From Zhongshania antarctica (GTDB lineage Bacteria > Pseudomonadota > Gammaproteobacteria > Pseudomonadales > Spongiibacteraceae), in NCBI RefSeq assembly GCF_014202945.1, contig NZ_JACHHW010000014.1, positions 1-57,214 on the forward strand: a stretch of 57,214 nt of DNA, read 5' to 3'. The notes under the pieces are model-generated. The model was not told the origin of the DNA. It saw only the letters and a program-made list of their open reading frames with translations, and made no database searches. The position numbers and the translations under genes were made by a program. Shown piece after piece: positions 34,707 through 43,475 of the stretch. The stretch's first letter is position 1. Each line of letters opens with the position of its first letter.

Positions 34707-37388
34707 TCACTTTTGAGTGCCCGCAGTCAAATTATTGATGGAGAACCCTTCTAGGCTAATCTGTATTTGATACCCCCTACCCAGCGCCGTATTGATATCG
34801 ATGTTGGCCCAATTCTCGACAGTGCTTTTACGCTCCAAAAATCGTCTTAAACTACTATGCGACTCCGCGCTAATCTCACCACCCATTAGCTTTTGAGCAA
34901 TTTTCTCAAACTCTTCGCTGGGAATGCCATAGCCTTTATTGCTCAAATTTATCTTAGCACCCCGACTGTCGCCGTCCCAAAACTCGCTGATTTCTATCGA
35001 AATCTCAGTATTCATTAGTGCATCGTCGCTTAATAGATTAACCGCCGACTGCAGTACGTTCTTCAAATCTTGATCTTTGGCCCAGACCAGTGGGCTTATC
35101 ACGGGTTTTTTAAGGCTGAACGTTAATTGACGCCGCGCCAGATTATTTTCGTTTTTCTCTAATACCCGCTGCACCGTCTTACAAATATTCTGAGGTTCGG
35201 TCTCACGCCGTTTCAACTCAAAACCGCTACTCATCTTTTCAATAGCCTCTAAGGTTTTAGCCATTTGTTCATTATGGCGATCGCGTTCGAATTTCACCTC
35301 GTCAGATTCATCGGTCGCGCCCTCTAGGTCGTAATCTCGCCGCCAAATACTCAGTAATTTAAGCCTAAGATTGTCGGAGAAATAGTGCAGTCTATCCTGC
35401 TCTAGCTCTGAGCTTTCCTTACTGGAACTGATGTCAATTAATTCCAAAATAACGCCAGTCGGGCGATTAGCGCTGCCCGCCTCGCCTTGCCACTGTTCCG
35501 CGTCGATATGCAAGGGCATAATTCGAATGGCGTACTGATGGCCTCTCACCTTTTGCTCCATGGGGATTTCCACCCGCTCTTCGTGATGGAGCACTTCAAA
35601 CAAATAGCTACCCGCCGTGACCATGTCTAATTCGCTAACCTGGGTCAAAATATCGATAACGGAATTCTTATAAATATCGATTTTGAGCGCTCGAGCAATG
35701 TCTTCAAATTGCAAATTGGCGTACAGCAGATTGCCAAACAAACTGTACATACCTGAGGCGGTGCTGGAATGTTTAGAAATATTTTCCAAGACATTCATCC
35801 GCGCAAAAACAGACTTGAATACGCTCTTAACTTGACGTCGAACATGACTTACCCGGTCGATAGTAGAAAGCTGACGGCGCAGACCACTGCGACGCTCACG
35901 CATCGAGGCCTTGCTACTATGAAATAGCAGCTCAGAAATGCGCTCCGAGATATCGTTCATAATCGCCGTAAGATTCCTAACCGATTCGTAAGATTTACTG
36001 GTGACGGTTACCACCCAAAAGCCCAGCAGGATGCCCGCATAGTACAGCGGTACGATCCACTCTTCCTCATCGGGATTCAACTTGAAAAAGAGTCGTTTAA
36101 CTGATTTCACTGGCACGCCAGCATTACGTGCGTCAACGTACGGGGAGCGGCCGTAATCTCGGCGCCGCTCTTCAATATCGTTGGCGCTAGCGTTATAGAA
36201 TTGCGCGACTTTTAAGCGATTGCTGTCCTCATCGAGCTCCAGGAATACCGACCGACTGATAAGCAATTGCTGGCCAACAAAGACCATCATTCGCTGCCAG
36301 CGCTCGTCACTGACCAGCAGGGGTTGCGGCACGATTTTCTCAGCAAGCATGGCGTGGGCTTCCGCCACGAGTTCAGATACCAGTTGCCGCTCATTGCGAT
36401 AGCGCTGATTAATGAGATACAACAAAACACCGAATAGAATCAACAATACCTGGGTAATCGGCAGCAATAGTTGCCACCGCACTGCAGCCAGCCAAGTAAG
36501 CAATAAAAATACGATAAAAAACAGCAGGCTAACGAAGATTGTTTGCCGTGGTAATACCCACAGAAAACAGGCCACAAAGATAAATAGTATGGAGATCGAA
36601 AAGAGCAACGCTTGGATGGCCGGGAGGTAGAGCAAGCCTTTGTCGCTGAGCACGCTATGAGTGATATAGGCTTGAATCTGCAATTCGCTCAAGCCGTCTG
36701 CGTATTCTTTAATCGGTACCGAATAACCCGGCGTACCCGCTGCAGGGGCGTCCCCAATCAAAACAACTTTACCCTGCACCAACTCCTTAATTAAGCCAAA
36801 GTCCAGCAAGCGGTCTACCGATATTTCGGGGATCAAGCCCGTCGCCCAATAATTAATATTCAGTGGCTCGGTGAGCGTATTGCTAGTTAAACGGCTTTGA
36901 AAGCCGTCATAAACGAGGTCGTTCGCACCTTTAACGGCGGGCAGCCATTGCCGGTAGGCATAACCGAGTTTGACTGGAGGGCTAATATAGGCGCTGCGAC
37001 TTGGCAGCATGGGGCGGTATTCGCCCAATTCATTGACCTGCAGCTGAGACGCGACAATAAGTTCGGGCTTGTCTTTATAGTCCTGCAACCACTGTTCATC
37101 AGCCTCAGTCTGGCTGAGTAGCACTACTGCTTTCACACCCTGATCAAATAACGGATCGAGCAAGTCCCGCCATTGTTCGCCGCCCTGAAAATCAGAATCC
37201 GGCGCAATACTGACTATTAATACTGGCTTATCGGTATTGGGAGAGCCAAGCGCGAGCAAACCATCGTAAATAGCGTGATTAACAGGTAAAAAAATCGACA
37301 GCCAGCTCAATACGCTGACCAGCAGTAAAAAACCGGCTGAAAACGCGAATGTAGACCGATACGTCGCAGGCTTGTTGGCAGATGACAT
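34707..37388 (-). CDS. CHASE2-domain sensor with degenerate histidine-kinase core
   Basis: An 893-aa membrane protein, first of the PGA-like operon. One N-terminal membrane segment (about 12-35) is followed by an extracytoplasmic CHASE2 domain (about 36-250), three more segments (256-325), a GAF-like domain (about 358-480), a PAS-like domain (about 540-655) and a kinase-like tail (656-885). The tail resembles the kinases that usually follow CHASE2, but key residues are missing: the expected S-H-D-L-R phosphoacceptor box reads SDNLR (671-675), so Asp stands where His should be. The N-box reads NLLSDDA, and the GxGLGL-type loop is absent, although NKGYGIP recalls the G1 box. It is therefore probably a signal-binding regulator without kinase activity. 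Being co-transcribed with synthase genes, it could control polymer synthesis directly by contact. Confidence 0.82.
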   Translation of the reverse strand: MSSANKPATYRSTFAFSAGFLLLVSVLSWLSIFLPVNHAIYDGLLALGSPNTDKPVLIVSIAPDSDFQGGEQWRDLLDPLFDQGVKAVVLLSQTEADEQWLQDYKDKPELIVASQLQVNELGEYRPMLPSRSAYISPPVKLGYAYRQWLPAVKGANDLVYDGFQSRLTSNTLTEPLNINYWATGLIPEISVDRLLDFGLIKELVQGKVVLIGDAPAAGTPGYSVPIKEYADGLSELQIQAYITHSVLSDKGLLYLPAIQALLFSISILFIFVACFLWVLPRQTIFVSLLFFIVFLLLTWLAAVRWQLLLPITQVLLILFGVLLYLINQRYRNERQLVSELVAEAHAMLAEKIVPQPLLVSDERWQRMMVFVGQQLLISRSVFLELDEDSNRLKVAQFYNASANDIEERRRDYGRSPYVDARNAGVPVKSVKRLFFKLNPDEEEWIVPLYYAGILLGFWVVTVTSKSYESVRNLTAIMNDISERISELLFHSSKASMRERRSGLRRQLSTIDRVSHVRRQVKSVFKSVFARMNVLENISKHSSTASGMYSLFGNLLYANLQFEDIARALKIDIYKNSVIDILTQVSELDMVTAGSYLFEVLHHEERVEIPMEQKVRGHQYAIRIMPLHIDAEQWQGEAGSANRPTGVILELIDISSSKESSELEQDRLHYFSDNLRLKLLSIWRRDYDLEGATDESDEVKFERDRHNEQMAKTLEAIEKMSSGFELKRRETEPQNICKTVQRVLEKNENNLARRQLTFSLKKPVISPLVWAKDQDLKNVLQSAVNLLSDDALMNTEISIEISEFWDGDSRGAKINLSNKGYGIPSEEFEKIAQKLMGGEISAESHSSLRRFLERKSTVENWANIDINTALGRGYQIQISLEGFSINNLTAGTQK

Positions 37389-37628
37389 TTCTAGCTACCA
37401 TGGCATTGAGATACAAAAAAAGGCACCTCGTCGAGCATGACTCGAGAGCGCTTCTAAATAAGTATTACAGGAAATTAACAGAATCAACAGTTTACAATTA
37501 AAAAACTACAAAACTAATTAAGTTCAACCCGACAATACCCGATATTTTTCTCGTATCTTTGGAAAATCTGTAAAAAAGTCGGCATTTTGACGCAATTAAG
37601 CGCTAGCGCGCACTAGCCACACACCCAC
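37389..37628. promoter_or_regulatory. Promoter region of the PGA-like operon
   Basis: This 240-bp AT-rich gap separates the M20 peptidase gene from the CHASE2 gene on the same strand. It should hold the operon promoter, but I see no -35/-10 pair strong enough to name. A GCTAG/CTAGC repeat lies just after the M20 stop; it lacks a T-tract. Confidence 0.4.
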
Positions 37629-39086
37629 TTAAAGCTCAGCCGAACGCCGTATCAGCAGATAATACAAGCGCGCCGAATCAATAAAGCTAGCAGTGGACAC
37701 GCGCTCATCGGTGCCGTGCATTCCCGCCAACTCTTCTGGCCCCACCTCAAGTCCTAGAAAACGGTAGCTGGCGTCACTAATTGCTTCGAAATGACGAGCA
37801 TCCGTCGCCCCCACCACGATCCGAGGGGCAACCAAGGTATCTGGCCGCACTTCGCGGATTAAGCGGCTTAATAGCTTGAACCCCGGTGCATCAAGCGGCG
37901 CCACTGCCGACGGATTATTAGAAAAATCACTGTAGAGCGACACAGTGACCTCGGGGTCGTCAATAACCGTTGTTACATAGTGGATAACGGAATCCACTGT
38001 GTCACCGGGCAAAATCCGAAAATTAACCACTGCCTCGGCACGCTGAGGCAAGACATTGTCTTTTACGCCAGCCGTCATCATTGTTGCGGCGGTGCTGGTT
38101 CGAATACCGGCGCTGGTTGCCGGCATCGCCGACAACATTGCTTCCGCCAATGGCCCAAATAGCCACAAATTGGCAAATACGACTCGTTGCACAAAAGGCG
38201 CCGCAGACCCCAGCGCCATGAGGGTATCCCGAGTAAAACTGAGGTCTGCCGGAAACGGGTGGTTCTCTAGTCGGTTAATTGCCCGCGCCACCAAACCTAA
38301 AGCTGTGTGGCGCGGTGGCATTGAGGCGTGACCACCCAAGCCTTGGGCGCTAATTTTCAAACTGGTGTAACCTTTTTCCGCTGGCCCAATCAGCGCCACC
38401 CGACCGTCCACCCCCGGAATCAAGCCCTTGGTCACAAAGCCGCCTTCGTCCAGTAAAAAGCCAAGACGCACACGGCGATCTGCCAGTACCTTTGCCATGG
38501 CCTTCGCGCCTTGGCCACCCACTTCTTCGTCGTGACCAAAGCCAAAATATATTGAGCGCTCCGGCACAAAACCCTCGGCCAGTAGACGCTCAGCCGCTTC
38601 TAGCAAGCTAATTAAGCTCCCTTTATCATCAAGCGCGCCCCGCCCCCAAATAAATCCATCGGCCACCACTCCCGCGAAGGGTGGATGAGTCCACTCACTT
38701 TCACTACCGACCGTGACCGGCACCACATCTTGATGGGCCAAAAACATCACCGGTAGCTGCTCACCACTCCCCTGCCAGTGCAGCAAGAGCGACTGGCCCG
38801 CCAAAACTTCGACCTCGAGCTGACTAAAAACCAGAGGGTAGCGCTGAGTTAGAAAGGCATGAAAGTCGGCAAAGGCCTCGGTGTCTACCGGAATATCTGC
38901 ACCGCGAGAAACGGTGGGAATCTGTATTGCTGCACTTATGCTTGCAAGGGCTCGATGCTCATCCCACTCAAGACTAGTCGCGGTTTCAAGTGGCTCGGGT
39001 TCAAGCCCAAATTGCAGGCCTCGCCATAACACCACGGCGCTTAATAGTAATAAGGCCAAGAGTGTTAGGCCCAAGAGCTTTTTCAT
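37629..39086 (-). CDS. M20-family zinc peptidase (PM20D1/CPS1-like), membrane-anchored
   Basis: A 485-aa aminoacylase/carboxypeptidase of the M20 family. One N-terminal membrane segment (about 3-21) places the catalytic part in the periplasm. The di-zinc site is complete: H118 and D120 in LAHQDVVPV, D153 in GRGALDDKG, catalytic E187 and metal E188 in GHDEEVGG, D213 in LLDEGGF and a final His in AGMHGTDER. The dimerisation domain follows near 245-370 (KGYTSLKISAQGLGGHASMP). Length and anchor resemble eukaryotic PM20D1/yeast CPS1 relatives, which act on N-acyl amino acids or dipeptides. The gene starts 11 bp after the TonB receptor with an AAGGGA ribosome site, so it probably acts on that receptor's ligand, perhaps a peptide or N-acyl amino acid. 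Confidence 0.88.
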   Translation of the reverse strand: MKKLLGLTLLALLLLSAVVLWRGLQFGLEPEPLETATSLEWDEHRALASISAAIQIPTVSRGADIPVDTEAFADFHAFLTQRYPLVFSQLEVEVLAGQSLLLHWQGSGEQLPVMFLAHQDVVPVTVGSESEWTHPPFAGVVADGFIWGRGALDDKGSLISLLEAAERLLAEGFVPERSIYFGFGHDEEVGGQGAKAMAKVLADRRVRLGFLLDEGGFVTKGLIPGVDGRVALIGPAEKGYTSLKISAQGLGGHASMPPRHTALGLVARAINRLENHPFPADLSFTRDTLMALGSAAPFVQRVVFANLWLFGPLAEAMLSAMPATSAGIRTSTAATMMTAGVKDNVLPQRAEAVVNFRILPGDTVDSVIHYVTTVIDDPEVTVSLYSDFSNNPSAVAPLDAPGFKLLSRLIREVRPDTLVAPRIVVGATDARHFEAISDASYRFLGLEVGPEELAGMHGTDERVSTASFIDSARLYYLLIRRSAEL

Positions 39087-39097
39087 AATGTATTCCC

Positions 39098-41632
39098 TTA
39101 CTGGAACTGGTAGCTCACTTCAAGGCCAAAGTGACGGGGTGCACCCGGCACTCTATTCGCTACGCCAATTACACTGGTCACCGCAATACCGCCAACAAAA
39201 TAGGGCGTGTCTTTTAGGTTATTAATATAAGCACTCACATTTAGGCGTTCGCTCGCTTCCCACATCAGGCGACCATTAAAGGTTTCGTACTGGTCTATGA
39301 AGGAGCTGTCATAGTCGCCGCTGAGATAATCCGTACCAATAAAAATCTCGTCAGAGTAATAATATTGCAGGCTGGGCACGAATAGACCGAACTCAGTCTG
39401 TATATCGTACTGCACCACCATTCCTCGGACATTCTGTGGCACTTGCGGAAAGGCTTCATCGCTGCGATCGACAATAGCGAAACCGTCAGCAGTATTGGTA
39501 CCTAAATTGTATTCAATAAAATCGCCGTCGGTATAGCCCGCATTGGCATTGATCGTCCAGCTACCCAGCAGCGCAGTGAGCTCGACCTCAAAACCGTCAA
39601 CCACGGCTTTACCCGCATTGCCGGTAAATTGCACCACTTCCGTATTGGTGTTGCCCCGCTCATACAACGCCACTTGCAGGTCGGTATAGTCGAGCTGATA
39701 CGCCGCCACGTTAAAACGCAAACGCTGATCTAAGGCATCAATCTTTACACCAATCTCGGTATTGCGCACTTGCTCGGGTTCGAATTGCTGAATATTTGAA
39801 CCGGTTTGGGTGGAGCGCACGTCGAGGCCGCCAGATTTGAAACCGTCACTGATGGTCACGTAAGCAATCAAACTATCTACGTTTAAGCTACTGACGAGTT
39901 CATCCGGCGCAATCATATTCGCCGTCAGCAATGGCGTAAACTCCGAGAAACGAGTACTTCCCGCAATCGACGGCAAGAACACTAGGGGTACTTCCGGGGC
40001 CTGATAAGCAAAGTACTGGTCGCGACTCACTGGACTGTAAATACCGTCCATCACATGAACAACAGGACTAATAATAGCCAGATTACTGCCAATCTGAGCA
40101 TTGAGACGGTTAGCGTACTCGTCGTAGTCCGGCACCACCATGGTGTGCACGCTGCGGCGATCTTCCTCGGTATAACGCAAACCCAGGGTCATTTGTAGCC
40201 AGTCGTAAACGTCCCACGACGCCTGGGCAAAAATCGCCTTGGTTTCGTTTTCGTAATCCGCCAACGAAGCTGTATTGGCCTGCACCGGCAGCAGCAAATC
40301 TGGCGGTACCGGCACCGGCAAATCTACGGCTGCACTGCCCGGTATCCCAACCAAGCCGTTGTCACCAACATCGGTGCCGTCAAGGGTGTTGCTCAGTTCC
40401 TCGCGCGCGTAAAACACACCAAAGGTCAGATTCACGGTATCGTCGAGCAAGCTGCCATTAAACTTTAATTCTTGAGTAAATTGATTGCGCTCGGCATCTG
40501 GCGCGGTCATGCCTCCGCCTTGAAACACAATATTGCCGGCATTAGGGCCAACACTGACACTGCGCACCGCGGTGCCGTCGGAATCGCCGCTGATGCGAAT
40601 ATTGTTCTGAAAGGCGTAGCTCGTAATGCTCTCCATATCAAAACCCCGCACAGGCAAACGCAAGGTCAACGCATGCATTTGATTATCGATGGCATAAACC
40701 GCATCGTCGTCGTTTTGATTCACTGCAAACTGATCCGCCAAGGCCGTGCTAGCATCACATGCCGCCTGCAAATTTTCACCGCCGTCGCCGCGATAAACAC
40801 CTTGCGTCAAGATTGCGCCGCTGTTTTGGAATTGACAGTTATAGGGTGTACCGCGCTCGTCTATGCGGCTAAGGAAGCTAAAAAAATCCACTTCAAAACT
40901 GTCGTTAACGTCCCAAATAGTACGCTGAGATACCGCCACGCGGTCTTCATCGAACAAATTATGATCGGACGCCACATTATCAATATAGCCGTCGCTACGT
41001 TTGGAACTGAGAGCAAAACGTGTGCTGATTGCATCCCCCGCCCAGGGCACATTGGCATTCAACTTGGCGTCTTTACGGCCGTAGCTACCAACGGTAATAC
41101 GGCCAGACACTTCCAGCGCGTCGATATGCGGACGTTTTGAGTCTACCAGCAGCGCACCGCCAATATTGTTTTTACCAAACAGCGTGCCCTGAGGGCCCCG
41201 CAGTACTTGGATATTCGCCACATCTACGGCGTCAAGGAGCTGCGCGTCCGAACGCGGCACATAGACCCCGTTTAAATAAATGCCGACACCGGGATCCAAC
41301 ACTGGGTTACCTGAGCGCTGGCCAATACCGCGAATAAAAATCGCCGGCGCCTTGAAATTCGTTTGGGAAAATTGCAGGCTCGGACTCAGTGTTTCAACAT
41401 CGGCAATAGAGCTAACTCCCATCGCGTCCAAATAATCTGAACCTAAAGCCGTCACGGCTAAAGGCGTTTCCTGGAGGCTTTCTTCCCGTCGGCGGGCCGT
41501 GACCACCACCTCTTCGAGTACTGCTTTAGCACGGGGCGTCGTCGATGACTCCGCGTGCAAGAAGCCAGAGCCAAGCAATAACGGCGATAACACCGACATC
41601 CCCAACCCCCAAGTCTGTAGACGCAGCAGCAT
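39098..41632 (-). CDS. TonB-dependent outer-membrane receptor
   Basis: An 844-aa receptor. The signal peptide ends near LHAES (24-28). The plug starts LEEVVVTARRREESLQETP and includes LRGPQGTLFGKNNIGGA. The barrel ends in a VSYQFQ segment, with F close to the C-terminus. The ribosome site GGGGAG lies 7 bases before the ATG. It is co-transcribed with the M20 peptidase 11 bp downstream, so an amide-containing ligand such as a peptide is plausible. It has no PQQ partner, unlike the other receptor of similar type at 6314-8671. A 19-bp palindrome lies about 65 bp upstream and may control it. Confidence 0.93.
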   Translation of the reverse strand: MLLRLQTWGLGMSVLSPLLLGSGFLHAESSTTPRAKAVLEEVVVTARRREESLQETPLAVTALGSDYLDAMGVSSIADVETLSPSLQFSQTNFKAPAIFIRGIGQRSGNPVLDPGVGIYLNGVYVPRSDAQLLDAVDVANIQVLRGPQGTLFGKNNIGGALLVDSKRPHIDALEVSGRITVGSYGRKDAKLNANVPWAGDAISTRFALSSKRSDGYIDNVASDHNLFDEDRVAVSQRTIWDVNDSFEVDFFSFLSRIDERGTPYNCQFQNSGAILTQGVYRGDGGENLQAACDASTALADQFAVNQNDDDAVYAIDNQMHALTLRLPVRGFDMESITSYAFQNNIRISGDSDGTAVRSVSVGPNAGNIVFQGGGMTAPDAERNQFTQELKFNGSLLDDTVNLTFGVFYAREELSNTLDGTDVGDNGLVGIPGSAAVDLPVPVPPDLLLPVQANTASLADYENETKAIFAQASWDVYDWLQMTLGLRYTEEDRRSVHTMVVPDYDEYANRLNAQIGSNLAIISPVVHVMDGIYSPVSRDQYFAYQAPEVPLVFLPSIAGSTRFSEFTPLLTANMIAPDELVSSLNVDSLIAYVTISDGFKSGGLDVRSTQTGSNIQQFEPEQVRNTEIGVKIDALDQRLRFNVAAYQLDYTDLQVALYERGNTNTEVVQFTGNAGKAVVDGFEVELTALLGSWTINANAGYTDGDFIEYNLGTNTADGFAIVDRSDEAFPQVPQNVRGMVVQYDIQTEFGLFVPSLQYYYSDEIFIGTDYLSGDYDSSFIDQYETFNGRLMWEASERLNVSAYINNLKDTPYFVGGIAVTSVIGVANRVPGAPRHFGLEVSYQFQ

Positions 41633-41696
41633 AAAACACTCCCCAGTAAATTATTATTTATGGGCCACATCCTAGCTTGTTACAGAGAATTAACCA

Positions 41697-41715
41697 ATGT
41701 TCTCATAGAGAACAT
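41697..41715. promoter_or_regulatory. Perfect 19-bp palindrome upstream of the TonB receptor (operator candidate)
   Basis: ATGTTCTCATAGAGAACAT is an 8+3+8 perfect inverted repeat. A possible minus-strand promoter, TTGGTT (41692-41697), 17 bp, TAGGAT, begins at its edge, so a dimeric regulator bound here would touch the -35 region. The regulator is not identified; the XRE-type gene at 43476-44318 is one candidate by proximity only. Confidence 0.55.
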
Positions 41716-41775
41716 CCATGAAACTTTCTCCACAACACTTTGCTCGCCAAACCGCGCAGTATCGCAAAGCCAAAA

Positions 41776-41804
41776 TTGAGGAGGGGAATACACTTTGATA
41801 TAGT
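41776..41804 (+). promoter_or_regulatory. Promoter of tRNA-Pro
   Basis: A -35 TTGAGG (41776-41781), a 17-bp spacer and a -10 TATAGT (41799-41804) predict a transcript start near 41811, about 26 bases before the mature tRNA 5' end. Confidence 0.6.
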
Positions 41805-41836
41805 TAATTGCTTATACACATGCCAGCAATAGCAAG

Positions 41837-41913
41837 CGGAATGTAGCTCAGCTTGGTAGAGCACTGCGTTCGGGACGCAGGGGTCGGAGGTTCGAATCCT
41901 CTCATTCCGACCA
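41837..41913 (+). tRNA. tRNA-Pro (anticodon CGG)
   Basis: A 77-nt cloverleaf with acceptor CGGAATG pairing CATTCCG, D-loop AGCTTGGTAGA, anticodon stem CTGCG/CGCAG with loop TTCGGGA (anticodon CGG at 41871-41873, reading CCG), T-arm GGAGGTTCGAATCCTC and encoded CCA end. It closely resembles the E. coli proline CGG isoacceptor. No second tRNA follows. Confidence 0.97.
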
Positions 41914-42242
41914 AGTCTAAAAGATATTCAGCGCTCGCACTGCGCCTAGCCCGATGCACAAGGCAAAGATAATGTTTCAAAACCAGCTAGGGCAATGAAT
42001 CAATCTAATGGAATAGATTTACGCTGAATACTCGCCTACTAGAAACGCTATTAATCCCCACTACGCAATGACGAGGCCCTAGCCCTGATCAACGCCGGAG
42101 AGCAGAAGAGCCGGTCACATATTGAACGCATTCGAATCCAAATCCATATCCGCCGTTTGCTAGATCAGTTATTGAAAAAAATCGACGCTCAGATACAGTA
42201 CCCGCACCGTCACTCAATACGCCTAAAAAGAGATATTTTCAG
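41914..42242. other. 329-bp region after the tRNA; no gene I can support
   Basis: A start-less open frame from about 42060 runs into the hydrolase start and encodes a basic, helical sequence (ALALINAGEQKSRSHIERIR near its beginning). It could be the decayed end of a gene once inserted beside the tRNA. No terminator with a T-tract and no integrase remnant is clear. Confidence 0.35.
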
Positions 42243-43082
42243 ATGCCTGCTCACGTAGAAAGTTTTACCAACGCCAAGGGGCTAAACATACATACCCGCA
42301 GTTGGTCGGTCTCTGAGGCTAAGGCCCACGTTGTTATTGTGCATGGCCTTGGTGAACACGGCGCTCGCTATCAGGCGCTGGCAGAAACCCTGAATAATAG
42401 CGGCTATAACTGCTATGCGCTCGACCACCTCGGGCATGGTTTGTCTGAGGGTAAAAAAGGTCATATCGATAGTTTTTCGATGTTTGTCGACACCACCGTC
42501 GAGTTTATTCAGCGCGTCCGCGCCACTGCGCCAAAACTTCCCTGCTTTATGATTGGCCACAGCATGGGTGGTCTCATCGCCACCAATGTGCTGATTCAAA
42601 ACCCTAAACTAATTGATGCCTGCGTGCTGTCTGGTGCCGCGATTGCCACCGATGAGGCCGTTGGCCCGCTGCTAAAACGCATTTTGAAAACAATAGCAGT
42701 GGTATTTCCCCGCCTGCCGGTTTTCGCCGTTGACCCAAGCTTGGTTTGCAGCGTACCCCAGGTGGTCGCTGAATACCGTGAAGATCCATTGGTGCTCAGT
42801 GGCAAGGGCACTGCAAATTTAATTGTCGAAATATTGGCCGGTAGCGTCCGGGCGATGGCCGGCGCAAACACAATCAATACCCCGATGTTACTTTTGCACG
42901 GCGAACAGGATGCGCTCGCCCACCCCAAAGGCTCGCAAATGCTTTACGACACCATTGCATCGACCGACAAAAAAATAGTGATATACCCCAAGCTCTACCA
43001 CGAAATTTTTCACGAAGCATGCAAATACGAAATTTACGTCGATATAGCCGAGTGGCTTAACAAACGCCTAAACAGTCACTAA
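42243..43082 (+). CDS. Alpha/beta hydrolase, monoacylglycerol-lipase-like
   Basis: A 279-aa soluble serine hydrolase of the monoglyceride lipase (hydrolase_4) group. The oxyanion segment is VIVHGLGEHGARY (31-43), a DHLGHGLSEG turn follows at 61-70, the nucleophile is S107 in GHSMGG, the acid D223 in LLLHGEQDALAH and the base is probably H253 in LYHEIFHE. The cap region lies near 135-200. Together these match enzymes that cleave monoacylglycerols or other small esters. There is no signal peptide. It is convergent with the regulator at 43476, separated by 393 bp that hold inverted repeats. No operon partner is visible. Confidence 0.9.
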   Translation: MPAHVESFTNAKGLNIHTRSWSVSEAKAHVVIVHGLGEHGARYQALAETLNNSGYNCYALDHLGHGLSEGKKGHIDSFSMFVDTTVEFIQRVRATAPKLPCFMIGHSMGGLIATNVLIQNPKLIDACVLSGAAIATDEAVGPLLKRILKTIAVVFPRLPVFAVDPSLVCSVPQVVAEYREDPLVLSGKGTANLIVEILAGSVRAMAGANTINTPMLLLHGEQDALAHPKGSQMLYDTIASTDKKIVIYPKLYHEIFHEACKYEIYVDIAEWLNKRLNSH

Positions 43083-43475
43083 AGTAATTTATAGGAATAT
43101 ACTGCGCCGCTAAATGTCAGTCCTTTGGCAGTACTTATGAGATGGTTTATCGCCCCTTGCGCAATACCGCTCAACATTCGCTGGGTAAAGGTGATCTGTG
43201 CCAGGCGCTAAGCAAACACAAGGACTGCGTTTTGGTGCCCGCTCGCCTTAACTGAGAGCCAAAAGATAAGCAGAGCGAAAGCGTAGAGTTAAACGATTTT
43301 ATAGCTGGACGGACCACAAACCTAAATCCTCTGCATCAGTTAATCTCAAGCCTCACTGGTGGGCTTGAGCGCGACATTATCATGCCTCCAATCACGCATT
43401 ACCGCCCTGTTCAAGAGGGTAAGCAACAACACGGTTATGCATCACTGCTTACCCTCAGCAATGACGAACCCGCTA
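43083..43475. other. 393-bp convergent intergenic region with two hairpins
   Basis: CTCAAGCC/GGCTTGAG (43345-43369) forms an 8-bp stem with a 9-base loop. GAGGGTAAGCA (43415-43425) and TGCTTACCCTC (43446-43456) form a perfect 11-bp inverted repeat with a 20-base loop. Neither has a T-tract. Both lie between two converging genes, so they may limit read-through. No open frame here has a ribosome site or convincing composition. Confidence 0.5.

Noticed and set aside
40472-41140. 222-codon frame opposite the TonB receptor
   Set aside because: Antisense to a clear plug and barrel sequence; no ribosome site and no recognisable motif.
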